The notes: generated by a model from the sequence alone, not told the origin. A stretch of 64,000 bases of DNA from Streptomyces lydicus (GCF_004125265.1 NZ_RDTE01000003.1:1054001-1118000); one strand, 5' to 3'; counted from the stretch's first letter, positions 17,935 through 25,995 are shown. Program-made: numbers and translations.

Positions 17935-18246
17935 TCAGCAGGTGACGGTCTTGCCGTAGGACCCGTAGTAGTTGTGGCGTCGTTCTTGCCCCGGCGCCAG
18001 CGTCCAACAAGGCGAGTCAGGTCCGAAATCGATGATGACCTTGACTCGCATCGTTTTCCCGCAGTTGTTTGATACGTATACGAAACCTCCCAGATCAGAC
18101 GCGGCGCGGCCGATGCAGGCGGGCGCAGTACCGCCAGCGCTCGTCTGATGGGCGACGGTGTCCGCAGGCGCGGCGGTGGCGCTGGTGAAGAGAAGACACG
18201 CTCCGATGGCAGTGCTGATCGCCGTTCGGGACAGCAGAGAGTTCAT
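17935..18246 (-). CDS. Small secreted tendamistat-like protein A
   Basis: A 103-residue protein with a signal peptide (residues 1 to about 28). Its mature part has four Cys in the spacing of the Streptomyces alpha-amylase inhibitor tendamistat: PACIG, NNCGKTMRVKV, SPCWTLAPGQ and TVTC at the very end. The NNC...VKV and C..LAPGQ blocks align well with the tendamistat beta-barrel. The Trp-Arg-Tyr triad that plugs the amylase site is absent, with FVYVS near the matching place, so the target may differ. GGAGG sits six bases before the ATG. It is a tandem paralogue of the gene at 18400-18729. Confidence 0.75.
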   Translation of the reverse strand: MNSLLSRTAISTAIGACLLFTSATAAPADTVAHQTSAGGTAPACIGRAASDLGGFVYVSNNCGKTMRVKVIIDFGPDSPCWTLAPGQERRHNYYGSYGKTVTC

Positions 18247-18268
18247 CAGGTCCTCCTTGTAGTGGTGG

Positions 18269-18296
18269 GGGCGGCGCGGGGTGGACCGCGCCGCCC
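18269..18296. promoter_or_regulatory. Conserved 11-bp hairpin in the leader of protein A
   Basis: GGGCGGCGCGG (18269-18279) and its exact complement (18286-18296) enclose a six-base loop. It lies 22 bases upstream of the ATG. The same stem and loop occur before the paralogous gene. It could be a 5' leader structure or a terminator of the gene upstream. Confidence 0.6.
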
Positions 18297-18399
18297 GACT
18301 TGCATCACCGGCGAGGTGGTGCGGGAGCCGGCGCCGCGGGTGACTTTCCTTCTGCGATGCCGGCCGACCTGCGGTCGACTGGTGATCCAGCCTCTGTTC

Positions 18400-18729
18400 T
18401 CAACAGGTGACGGTTCGTCCGTACTGACCGAAGACGCCTGTGTAGTACCACAACCGGTCTGAACCGGCCGACATCGTGAAGCACGAACTGTCGCCACCGG
18501 AGTTCACGATCACCTTCACCCGCATGGTTTTGCCGCAGTGGTTGCTGAGGTAGACGGAGAAGCCGTCGGGAGTGCCGTCCACCATGCGATTGATGCAGGC
18601 GGGCGCGGTGCCACCCGCTGCTGCGCTGTCACCGGCTGCTTGGGCAGCCGGTGCGACGATGATGAAGCCGCCGATGGCTGCCGTTACGGCCGTGCTCACC
18701 ACGGCCAGTTGCTTGCACAGAAGGTTCAT
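18400..18729 (-). CDS. Small secreted tendamistat-like protein B
   Basis: A 109-residue protein starting at the ATG at 18729. The frame is open further upstream, but only this start gives a proper signal peptide (MNLLCKQLAVVSTAVTAAIG to an AQAA cleavage site). The mature part repeats the pattern of its neighbour: PACIN, NHCGKTMRVKVIVN, SSCFTMSAGS and GRTVTC as the last residues. The two mature proteins share PAC, CGKTMRVKV and the terminal TVTC. The amylase-blocking WRY triad is absent here too. Same direction as protein A and 153 bases upstream of it. Confidence 0.72.
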   Translation of the reverse strand: MNLLCKQLAVVSTAVTAAIGGFIIVAPAAQAAGDSAAAGGTAPACINRMVDGTPDGFSVYLSNHCGKTMRVKVIVNSGGDSSCFTMSAGSDRLWYYTGVFGQYGRTVTC

Positions 18730-19031
18730 GGGATATGCCCACTCTCGTAGAGGTGAGGGCGGCGCGGGGTGGACCGCGCCGCCCGGCTTGCACCATTGAG
18801 ATTGCAGGGGATCGGTGTCCGGCTGCCAGGAACGGCATTGGATTGAGGGCTTCATGGGACATCCCACGTGCTGACCTGCTGGGATGCTGCTGTGTGTGAG
18901 ACGGGCCGGGACACGGTGGGGGACGGGTGGACAAGCAGGGGCAAGCTGACCGAAAGGCCACCTGCGGCCTGGTACCCAAGACCAGATGATTCTGATGCTC
19001 GACCAGATCGTTGGATGGTATGGGGTGGAAC
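18730..19031. other. Divergent intergenic region
   Basis: About 300 bases between protein B (leftward) and the broken XRE gene (rightward). It contains the leader hairpin of protein B; the rest should hold both promoters. Nothing else recognised. Confidence 0.45.
18757..18784. promoter_or_regulatory. Conserved 11-bp hairpin in the leader of protein B
   Basis: Same arms as before protein A (18757-18767 and 18774-18784) and the same GGTGGA loop, 28 bases upstream of the ATG. Conservation of the element ahead of two diverged genes suggests it matters for expression, or that the duplication unit included the leader. Confidence 0.6.
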
Positions 19032-19227
19032 ATGCAACGCTGGAAGGAATTGCCCGATTCGCTTGATGAGCGAGTGCGGAGACTCGTTGTTCAACTGCGC
19101 GGACTCAAGGATCACAGCGGGCTGAGCCTGTCGGCGCTGCAGACCAAGACGGGCTACAGCCGCGCCTCCTGGGAGCGCTATCTCAACGGAAAGGTGCTAC
19201 CGCCGCGGCAGGCGGTGGAGGAGCTAG
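19032..19227 (+). pseudogene. N-terminal half of the XRE / peptidoglycan-binding protein
   Basis: The ATG at 19032 opens MQRWKELPDSLDERVRRLVV, followed by an XRE-type helix-turn-helix (LSALQTKTGYSRASWERYLN) and PPRQAVEEL. It is cut at the CTAG of the IS481 insertion. Joined across one CTAG to the piece at 14234-14756 (minus strand), it reads RQAVEELGRVVVADPT and then, after a one-base shift, RVLALHEVAEEAW. That is the normal order of this protein family. Confidence 0.78.
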
Positions 19228-20299
19228 GTGTTCTGTCCGGGGAGGTTGTGGACAGGTGAGGCAGGTCTCGGCTGAGGGATCTTGAACAGGTGAGGGCCTT
19301 TCGGTTCGGTGTGGATTGCGACGTCTACACCAACAGAAAGGCCCTCGTGCCCCACCGTAATGCACCCCTGACCGAGACCGGACGGTTGCGCCTGGCCGCT
19401 GCGTGGTCGAGGACGGCTGGCCCCTGCGGCGGGCCGCCGAACGCTTCCAGGTCTCTCCCACCACCGCCCAGCGGTGGGCAGGCCGCTACCGCACGCACGG
19501 CGAGGCCGGTATGAGGGACCTGTCCTCCCGCCCGCACACGAGTCCGCGCCGCACCCCGACCCGCACCGAACGGCGCATCATCAAGGTCCGCATCCTGCGC
19601 CGCTGGGGACCAGCCCGCATCGCACACCTGCTACACCTGGTGCCCTCGACCGTGCACCGGGTGCTGACCCGCTACGGTCTGGCCCGCCTGGCACATCAGG
19701 ACCGGGCCACCAGCCGGCCCATACGCCGCTACGAACGCGATCGCCCAGGCGAGCTCGTGCACGTCGACATCAAAAAGCTCGGCAATATCCCCGATGGCGG
19801 CGGCCACAAGGTCCTCGGCCGCCAGGCCGGCCGCAAGACCCGCTCGGGCACCGGCTACAGCTACCTGCACACGGCCGTCGACGACCACTCCCGCCTGGCC
19901 TACAGCGAGATCCACCCCGACGAGAAGAAGGAAACCGCCACCGGCTTCTGGAAACGGGCCCACGCCTTCTTCGCCCAGGCCGGGATCACCGTCGAGCGGG
20001 TCCTGACCGACAACGGCTCCTGCTACCGCTCACACAACTGGCGCGACACGCTGGCGGATGCCGGGATCACCCACAAGCGAACCCGGCCCTACCGGCCGCA
20101 GACCAACGGCAAAGTTGAACGCTTCAACCGCACCCTGCTCGACGAATGGGCATACGCCCGGCCCTACCGCTCCGAGCAGGAACGACGAGACGCCTTCCCC
20201 GGCTGGCTGCACACCTACAATCACCACCGCGGACACACCGCCCTGAAAGGCCAACCACCCGCCAGCCGCGTCCCCAACCTCACAAGGCAATACACCTAG
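19224..20299 (+). mobile_element. IS481-family insertion sequence, right copy
   Basis: 1076 bases including both CTAG ends, inverted relative to the copy at 14753-15828 and, as far as I can follow, the same base for base. Left flank: helix-turn-helix gene. Right flank: P450 relic on the minus strand. Confidence 0.9.
19403..20299 (+). CDS. IS481-family transposase (right copy)
   Basis: The same 298-residue DDE transposase as in the left copy, with the same missing base just upstream of the GTG at 19403. A frame beginning at the GTG at 19347 encodes the lost N-terminus (PHRNAPLTETGRLRLA). Two identical copies imply that this truncated or frameshifted form could still be mobilised, either by itself or by a relative in trans. 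Confidence 0.85.
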   Translation: MVEDGWPLRRAAERFQVSPTTAQRWAGRYRTHGEAGMRDLSSRPHTSPRRTPTRTERRIIKVRILRRWGPARIAHLLHLVPSTVHRVLTRYGLARLAHQDRATSRPIRRYERDRPGELVHVDIKKLGNIPDGGGHKVLGRQAGRKTRSGTGYSYLHTAVDDHSRLAYSEIHPDEKKETATGFWKRAHAFFAQAGITVERVLTDNGSCYRSHNWRDTLADAGITHKRTRPYRPQTNGKVERFNRTLLDEWAYARPYRSEQERRDAFPGWLHTYNHHRGHTALKGQPPASRVPNLTRQYT

Positions 20300-20400
20300 G
20301 GCGTCGCCACGGTGTGGAACGTGACGTCCACCTCGGCGCACAAGGCAGCCGTCTTCTCGGCGGGGACACCCCACGGCGCGCAGGTCGGTCATCTTTCCCG
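20296..20400 (-). pseudogene. Cytochrome P450 relic, segment before the IS site
   Basis: Read on the minus strand towards the IS edge this gives GVPAEKTAALCAEVDVTFHT and then VATP, the piece of a P450 (LFGVPEEDR-like region) that precedes the segment at 15825-16070. The joined reading crosses CTAG as a TAG stop, so the gene was probably already dead or the target base changed. Further upstream no good P450 sequence could be followed. Confidence 0.5.
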
Positions 20401-20883
20401 TCAGCAGGGCCGGGAGGCCGTCGAATCGAGAGCGGTGAGCGCTACGGCGCCCAGAGGCTGTTCGCCGTCAACAGCCTGTCCGAGTTCTCCCCCCAACACA
20501 GTCCCGGCTTCCTGCGCGACCTGCGTGCAGAGGTCGAGCGCCTGCAGCAGGGCCCGAGGCCCGCAGGGCATTCCGCAGCGGCCCCGCCGGTCCGCCCGAC
20601 CGGTGCAATGCCGCTTCGTCGCCCGCACTCCAGATGGTGGGGGGTCTCGTCACCCTGTATACCGTGTCGTACAGGGGTGGCGAGGTGGGGGTGATAGGGG
20701 TTCGCCCAAGGGCGGAGAATGCGTAGCTTGCGGGGTGGCTCGTCGTGGTGCCGGTCTTCGAAGGCCCGTCCGGCACGGCGTGGGGCCTGGTTGAGGCTCG
20801 GGCCGTGTCATCCCCCGTCGCGGCCCGAGCATTTACTGTCCCGATATCCGTGGGGGCTGAGGCAGCGCGAGGACATCACACGA
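20401..20883. other. Left border of the polyketide cluster, rmlA upstream region
   Basis: About 480 bases of degenerate sequence with no supported gene, ending in the rmlA promoter region. The palindrome at 20653-20676 is listed separately, and a TAGGGG half-site follows it near 20695. Confidence 0.45.
20653..20676. promoter_or_regulatory. CCCTGTA / TACAGGG palindrome upstream of rmlA
   Basis: Two perfect seven-base arms separated by ten bases, about 210 bases before the rmlA start. Related C4T/AG4-type half-sites recur in the TE-ccr intergenic region and before the secreted-protein gene at 26472, so this may be an operator for one cluster regulator. Inferred. Confidence 0.4.
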
Positions 20884-21951
20884 ATGAAAGCTCTCGTACT
20901 CGCAGGCGGCAAGGGCAGCAGACTGCTGCCCATCACCCATACCGCTCCGAAACAACTGGTCCCGGTTGCGAACAAGCCCGTGCTCTTCTACAGCATCGAG
21001 TCGCTGGTCGCCGCCGGAATCACGGATATCGGGATCATCGTGGGCTACACGGCGGACGAGATCCGCGCAGCCGTCGGAGACGGGAGTGCCTTCGGCGCGA
21101 ACGTCACGTACATCCCGCAGGACCAACCTCTCGGTCTAGCTCATGCAGTTCTGGTGGCCCGTGACTATCTGGGCGACGACGACTTCGTCATGTACCTGGG
21201 CGACAACTTCATCGTCGGCGGCATCGACGAACTGGTGGAGGGCTTCCGCGAGGAGCGGCCCGATGCTGGCCTGGTACTGACGCGGGTGGAGGACCCCCGC
21301 GCGTTCGGCGTGGCCGAGCTGGACGACAGCGGGCAGGTCGTACGCATCGAGGAGAAGCCCACACATCCGGTCAGCGACCTGGCAGTGGCCGGGGTCTTCC
21401 TGTTCACGTCGGTGGTGCACGAGGCGGTCCGGGCCATCGAGCCGTCCGCACGCGGGGAGCTGGAGATCACCGATGCCCTGCAGTGGCTCGTCGAGCAGGG
21501 CCGCCAGGTCCGGTCCACGCTGATCACGGGCTACTGGAAAGACACCGGGAACGTGTCCGACATGCTGGAGGTCAACCGGACCGTGCTGGAGGGCCTGGAA
21601 CGGTGCATCGACGGAAAGGTAGACGCGGACAGCGAGATCATCGGCCGAGTGCGTGTGGAGCGGGGCGCCAGTGTCTCGGGCTCCCGGATCGTTGGGCCGG
21701 TCATCATCGGTGCGAGGGCCTCCATCGTCAACTCCTATGTGGGGCCTTCGACTTCGGTGGCCGAGAACTGTGTGATCAACGGCAGCGAGGTCGAGTTCTC
21801 GATCATTCTGGAGGGGGCCGCCATCGAGGGCGTAGGCCGGATCGAGGCCTCTCTGATCGGCAGGCAGAGTCATGTCACCCATGCCGGGCGGACGCCCCGG
21901 GCCCATCGTTTCGTCGTGGGTGACCACAGCAAGGTGCAGATCACGCCATGA
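20884..21951 (+). CDS. rmlA: Glucose-1-phosphate thymidylyltransferase (long form)
   Basis: A 355-residue nucleotidyltransferase that makes dTDP-glucose from glucose-1-phosphate and dTTP, the first step to activated deoxysugars. LAGGKGSRLLPIT at the N-terminus is the nucleotide-binding loop, KQLVPVANKP and YLGDNF follow, and EKP and YWKDTGN line the sugar site. The last about 100 residues form a left-handed beta-helix tail (hexapeptide-like repeats such as IVGPVIIGARASIVNS), as in the StrD-type long form of antibiotic clusters. The start at 20884 is chosen because it puts MKALVLAGGKG at the normal position. It overlaps rmlB by four bases. Confidence 0.92.
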   Translation: MKALVLAGGKGSRLLPITHTAPKQLVPVANKPVLFYSIESLVAAGITDIGIIVGYTADEIRAAVGDGSAFGANVTYIPQDQPLGLAHAVLVARDYLGDDDFVMYLGDNFIVGGIDELVEGFREERPDAGLVLTRVEDPRAFGVAELDDSGQVVRIEEKPTHPVSDLAVAGVFLFTSVVHEAVRAIEPSARGELEITDALQWLVEQGRQVRSTLITGYWKDTGNVSDMLEVNRTVLEGLERCIDGKVDADSEIIGRVRVERGASVSGSRIVGPVIIGARASIVNSYVGPSTSVAENCVINGSEVEFSIILEGAAIEGVGRIEASLIGRQSHVTHAGRTPRAHRFVVGDHSKVQITP

Positions 21952-22925
21952 GAATTCTTGTCACGGGCGGAGCCGGCTTCATCGGTTCATGCTTCGTCCG
22001 CCTGTTGCTCGGCCCCGAGGCCCCGGTGCGGGTCACCGGCGTCACGGTGCTCGATGCCCTCACATATGCCGGGAACCTGACCAATCTGGCACCGGTGGAG
22101 AACGACCCCCGGCTGACGTTCGTGCACGGGGACATCCGTGACACAGGGCTGGCCGGAGCCGTGGTGGCGGAGGCGGACGCGGTGGTGCACTTCGCCGCGG
22201 AGTCGCACGTGGACCGGTCTATCGACAGCGCCGCCGACTTCGTCTCGACGAACGTGCTCGGCACCCAGACGCTGCTCGACGCGGCACGGCGGCACGGGCT
22301 ACGAACCTTCCTGCATGTGTCCACCGACGAGGTCTACGGGTCGGTACCGGCAGGGTCCTGGACAGAGGAGCATCCGTTGGCGCCGAACTCCCCCTATTCC
22401 GCGTCCAAAGCGTCCTCCGACCTGATTGCGCTCGCCTACCACCGGACATACGGGCTGGACGTGCGGGTCACGCGGTGTTCGAACAACTACGGATCGTATC
22501 AGTTTCCGGAGAAGATCATCCCGCTGTTCACCACGCGCCTGCTGGACGGGGACGACGTTCCGCTTTACGGGGACGGGAGCCACGTCCGAGACTGGTTGCA
22601 CGTCGAGGACCACACCCGGGCGCTGGCCGCCGTCCTATGCGACGGGCGTGCAGGTGAGGTCTACAACATCGGCGGGGGAACCGAGTTGACAAACCGTCAG
22701 CTGACGGAGCGTCTCCTTGGCGCCTGCGACGCGGGCTGGGACCGAGTCGTCCGCGTGGCAGACCGCAAGGGGCACGATCTGCGGTACTCCGTGGACTCCC
22801 GCAAGATCCGCGAGGAGTTGGGGTGGATGCCCCGGCACTCGCTGGAAAGCGGACTCGAGGAGACCGTGGCCTGGTACCGGGACAACCGGGCGTGGTGGGA
22901 GCCGTTGCAGGCGGCCACCACCTAA
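21948..22925 (+). CDS. rmlB: dTDP-glucose 4,6-dehydratase
   Basis: A 325-residue short-chain dehydrogenase/reductase that turns dTDP-glucose into dTDP-4-keto-6-deoxyglucose, the branch point for all 6-deoxyhexoses. It shows the NAD-binding GGAGFIGS near the N-terminus, the STDEVYG motif with catalytic Asp-Glu near residue 125, the YSASK catalytic Tyr-Lys near residue 150 and the SNNYGSYQFPEKIIPL substrate block. ATGA overlap with rmlA. No later sugar genes (dehydratases, aminotransferases, methyltransferases) are in the window, so the final sugar of the glycosyltransferase cannot be deduced here. Confidence 0.93.
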   Translation: MRILVTGGAGFIGSCFVRLLLGPEAPVRVTGVTVLDALTYAGNLTNLAPVENDPRLTFVHGDIRDTGLAGAVVAEADAVVHFAAESHVDRSIDSAADFVSTNVLGTQTLLDAARRHGLRTFLHVSTDEVYGSVPAGSWTEEHPLAPNSPYSASKASSDLIALAYHRTYGLDVRVTRCSNNYGSYQFPEKIIPLFTTRLLDGDDVPLYGDGSHVRDWLHVEDHTRALAAVLCDGRAGEVYNIGGGTELTNRQLTERLLGACDAGWDRVVRVADRKGHDLRYSVDSRKIREELGWMPRHSLESGLEETVAWYRDNRAWWEPLQAATT

Positions 22926-23544
22926 CCGTGGGTTGTTAAACGAGGCGGTAGAGATCGAGAGATCTGCCGGTGTCGAGGGCGTTGAGCAGGGCTTGGAGTT
23001 CGGTGGGCAGGGGCTTGGTTGACCATGCCTGCCAGTAGCGTTGCAGAGTGGTCCAGGGCGTCAGCCAGCCACGGACGGCTCGTAGTGCCTGGGGCCGGCA
23101 GGGCGGTGGGGGCTGCTGGGGTTTGGGGTGGCCCCCTCTCTGCCGCAGCGGGCTCCGGGGGCGGGGCTGCGGCAGGCTCTGGAGCCGGAGGGTCGCCGAG
23201 TCCCTGTGCGCGCGGGAGCCGCCGACGTCTTCGGTGTCGTACAACGCAACCTCCCGAGCGGAGTTCATGCCGTGCCGGCCGAAGCGTCCGTGCCGTACAC
23301 GTATCCACGGCATGCAGACCTGCCGCCCGCGAGCAGCTCGGCGTGCGCCAGGCCGGGGCAGTGATCGGACCTCTCGACAGCCTCTCCAGCGGCTCCCTCG
23401 GGCGCGGTCACACCACCCGCCAGATCACCGCCTCGACTGGGGCAGCGGTCATGGGACCGGACCCCGGCTGCCTCGTGCGGAACCGCGAAGAACATAGCGG
23501 GCGGATGCCGGACCTCGGCATGTGGTGGAACCATGCGGCATCCG
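22926..23544. other. Gap between rmlB and the type II thioesterase
   Basis: About 620 bases. The minus strand at 22936-23070 could encode the end of a protein (TLQRYWQAWSTKPLPTELQA, then DLYRLV and a stop) with good codon use. The upstream part is a low-complexity Pro/Arg/Gln tract and no family is recognisable, so this is at most a gene remnant. Nothing else is supported. Confidence 0.35.
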
Positions 23545-24321
23545 TCAGTCAACGCATGCACCGAGCAGGTGGTCCGAGATAATCTTAATGATCTCGGTCC
23601 GGTGGTTCAGCAGGTAGAAGTGACCACCGCCGAAGGTATGGAAATTGAACGGCCCCTCCGTGTGATCGCCCCACGAACGGGCCTCGCCCACCGTCACCTT
23701 GGGGTCGCCATCACCGACCAGGCCGATCACCGGGCAGTGCAGCTTCTCGCCCGGCTCGTAGACATACGTCTCAGCCGCCCGGTAGTCGGTGCGGATGGCG
23801 GGCAGCACCATTCGCAGGACTTCCTCGTCGCCGAGCACCTGGGAGTCGGTGCCGCTCAGGGCCTTCAGTTCGGCGATGAGGCCGTCGTCACCGAGACGGT
23901 GGACGGATTCATTCCTCGGCCGCGACGGGGCGCGGCGGCCCGAGGCGAACAGCGCGGCCGGAACGACACCGTGCCGGCTCTCCAGACGGCGGGCCACCTC
24001 GAAGGCGAGGGTGGCCCCCATACTGTGGCCGAACAGGGCCAGGGGCTGGTCGGTCCACGGCTCCAGCGCCTCGGTGACCTCGTCGGCCAGGGCCTGGATA
24101 CTGGTGATGCCAGGTTCCGTACGACGGTCCTGACGGCCGGGGTACTGGACTGCCAGCACATCGACAGGGAGCGGGACCGCGCTTGCCATCGGGTGGTAGA
24201 AGCTCGCGGAGCCGCCCGCGTGCGGCAGGCAGACAAGCCTGAGCTTACTTTCGTCTCGCGGATTGAACCGTCGTATCCACAGCTCGTTGTCCTCGTTCTT
24301 GTCGGTCACGACAAAGGCCAT
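23545..24321 (-). CDS. Type II thioesterase of the PKS cluster
   Basis: A 258-residue alpha/beta-hydrolase of the editing thioesterase group that strips wrong or stalled acyl groups from carrier proteins. LVCLPHAGGSASFY near residue 30 forms the oxyanion region, LFGHSMGATLAFE near residue 97 holds the nucleophile Ser, GDGDPKV near residue 205 the Asp and GGHFYLLNH near residue 235 the His. GAGGAAGGA precedes the ATG. It is divergent from ccr and shares an intergenic region rich in CCCCT/AGGGG motifs with it, so the two are likely co-regulated. Stand-alone thioesterases of this kind are standard helpers of modular PKS lines. Confidence 0.9.
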   Translation of the reverse strand: MAFVVTDKNEDNELWIRRFNPRDESKLRLVCLPHAGGSASFYHPMASAVPLPVDVLAVQYPGRQDRRTEPGITSIQALADEVTEALEPWTDQPLALFGHSMGATLAFEVARRLESRHGVVPAALFASGRRAPSRPRNESVHRLGDDGLIAELKALSGTDSQVLGDEEVLRMVLPAIRTDYRAAETYVYEPGEKLHCPVIGLVGDGDPKVTVGEARSWGDHTEGPFNFHTFGGGHFYLLNHRTEIIKIISDHLLGACVD

Positions 24322-24394
24322 TCCTTCCTCGAAGCTGCCCCTTTTCAGGCAAGAGCACTTGGCCGACGATAGGCGGGCACCGGGTCCCCTTCCA

Positions 24395-24483
24395 CCCCTA
24401 GCATCCCCTTAACTCCCCTGCCAAAAAGGGGTGGTTGAGGGGCTCTACCCAGCTTTCTGGGGCCTATCGGAAGGGAGTAGGGG
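24395..24483. promoter_or_regulatory. Divergent promoter region with repeated CCCCT / AGGGG boxes
   Basis: Between the thioesterase and ccr starts are three CCCCT boxes (CCCCTA at 24395, CCCCTT at 24405, CCCCTG at 24415) followed by three mirror boxes (AAGGGG at 24426, GAGGGG at 24437, TAGGGG at 24478). The central ones form an imperfect palindrome around 24405-24442. This looks like an operator array for a pathway regulator serving both directions. Confidence 0.45.
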
Positions 24484-24579
24484 CTCCTTGTGCAGCGGGT
24501 CCGCTCTACGGTCGGTCGGATGCATGCCGAGCCCACGCCGCTGCTCCCGTACCGGCGCCCCCTTCCGGAGGCCACCCCC

Positions 24580-25912
24580 ATGAAAGAGATTGTCGGCAGA
24601 TGCCACGTCCGCGGACTTCACCGCTCTGCCGCTGCCCGAGTCCTACCGTGCCGTGACGGTGCACAAGGACGAGTGCGACATGTTCGAGGGCCTCGCCACC
24701 CGGGACAAGGATCCGCGCAAGTCCCTACACGTCGAGGAGGTGCCGCTGCCGGAACTGGGGCCCGGTGAGGCTCTCGTCGCCGTCATGTCCAGTTCGGTCA
24801 ACTACAATTCCGTATGGAGTTCGATCTTCGAGCCCCTCCCGACGTTCGGATTCCTGGAGCGGTACGGGAAGTTGTCGCCGCTCGCCAAACGGCACGACCT
24901 GCCGTACCACGTCATCGGCTCCGACCTTGCGGGCGTCGTCCTGCGTACCGGCCCCGGCGTAAACGCCTGGCAGCCCGGCGACGAGGTCGTCGCCCACTGC
25001 CTGTCCGTGGAACTGGAGTCCGCCGACGGCCACGGCGACACGATGCTCGACCCGGAGCAGCGCATCTGGGGCTTCGAGACGAACTTCGGCGGGCTCGCGG
25101 AGATCGCACTGGTGAATTCCAACCAACTCATGCCGAAGTCGGGCCACTTGAGTTGGGAGGAGGCAGCCGCGCCCGGGCTGGTCAACTCGACCGCGTACCG
25201 GCAGCTGGTCTCCCGCAACGGCGCTGGGATGAAGCAGGGCGACAACGTGCTGATCTGGGGTGCGAGCGGCGGACTCGGCTCGTACGCCACACAGTTGGCG
25301 CTCGCGGGCGGAGCGAACCCGGTCTGTGTCGTCTCCAGCGAGCGGAAGGCCGGCATCTGCCGGTCGATGGGCGCCGAGGCGATCATCGACCGGAACGCCA
25401 AGGGCTACCGGTTCTGGAAGGACGAGGATACGCAGGACCCTCGGGAGTGAAAGCGGTTCGGCAAGCACATCCGCGAGCTGACGGGCGGCGAGGACGTCGA
25501 TATCGTCTTTGAGCACCCGGGCCGGGAGACCTTCGGCGCGAGCGTGTACGTGACCCGCAAGGGCGGGACGATCGTCACCTGCGCGTCGACGTCCGGGTAC
25601 AAGCACGAGTACGACAACCGATACCTGTGGATGTCCCTCAAGAAGATCGTGGGCTCGCACTTCGCCAACTACCGCGAGGCCTGGGAGGCCAACCGCCTGG
25701 TCGTCAAGGGCAGGATCCACCCGACGCTGTCCCGGACGTACCGCCTGGAAGAGACCGGGCAGGCGGCGTATGACGTTCATCGCAATCTGCACCAGGGCAA
25801 GGTGGGAGTGCTGTGCCTGGCTCCCGAGGAGGGGCTCGGGGTCCGGGACCCGGAGTTCCGGGAGAGGCATGTGGAGGCGATCAACCGCTTCCGACTGCCG
25901 CAGGAGGACTGA
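24580..25912 (+). pseudogene. ccr: Crotonyl-CoA carboxylase/reductase with frameshift and internal stop
   Basis: The encoded protein matches CCR along its whole length: TALPLPESYRAVTVHKDECD, YHVIGSDLAGVVL, the nucleotide loop WGASGGLGSYATQLA, then FEHPGRETFGASVYVTRKGG and YRLEETGQAAYDVHRN to the end. CCR makes ethylmalonyl-CoA from crotonyl-CoA, CO2 and NADPH. Two lesions are visible. GGAGG (24567-24571) sits eight bases before the ATG at 24580, which opens as MKEI, but the rest of the protein is in another frame, entered near 24589. In addition, TGA at 25448-25450 replaces the Trp codon I expect in the DPREWKRFG region. The frame downstream of the TGA is perfect. As read, no full protein can be made. 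Confidence 0.88.
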
Positions 25913-25928
25913 GCCGGCATCGGCCCTT

Positions 25929-25964
25929 CCGGTGTTCGGGGCGCTCCACCGCCCCGAACACCGG
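25929..25964. terminator. Perfect 15-bp hairpin after ccr
   Basis: Arms at 25929-25943 and 25950-25964 pair without mismatch around CTCCAC. It lies 17 bases past the ccr stop, between convergent genes, and should terminate ccr transcription. Confidence 0.8.
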
Positions 25965-25995
25965 GTGCCCTCCGCACCCCGTCCTTGCGACACGA

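Noticed and set aside
17935..18729. Calling the small secreted proteins alpha-amylase inhibitors
   Set aside because: The fold pattern fits, but the Trp-Arg-Tyr inhibitory triad is missing in both, so the activity is not claimed.
14753..20299. Composite transposon bounded by the two IS481 copies
   Set aside because: The outer flanks are the missing halves of the interrupted genes rather than a single target duplication, so an inversion between two separate insertions explains the data better.
22936..23313. 125-codon minus-strand frame after rmlB
   Set aside because: Only the last about 40 residues look like protein. The rest is Pro/Arg-rich low complexity. Kept only as a note in the gap entry.
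24590..25450. Reading ccr as a short intact gene from the TTG at 24590 to the TGA
   Set aside because: The TTG has no properly spaced ribosome site while the ATG at 24580 does, and the protein would lack the last third that is perfectly encoded after the TGA.
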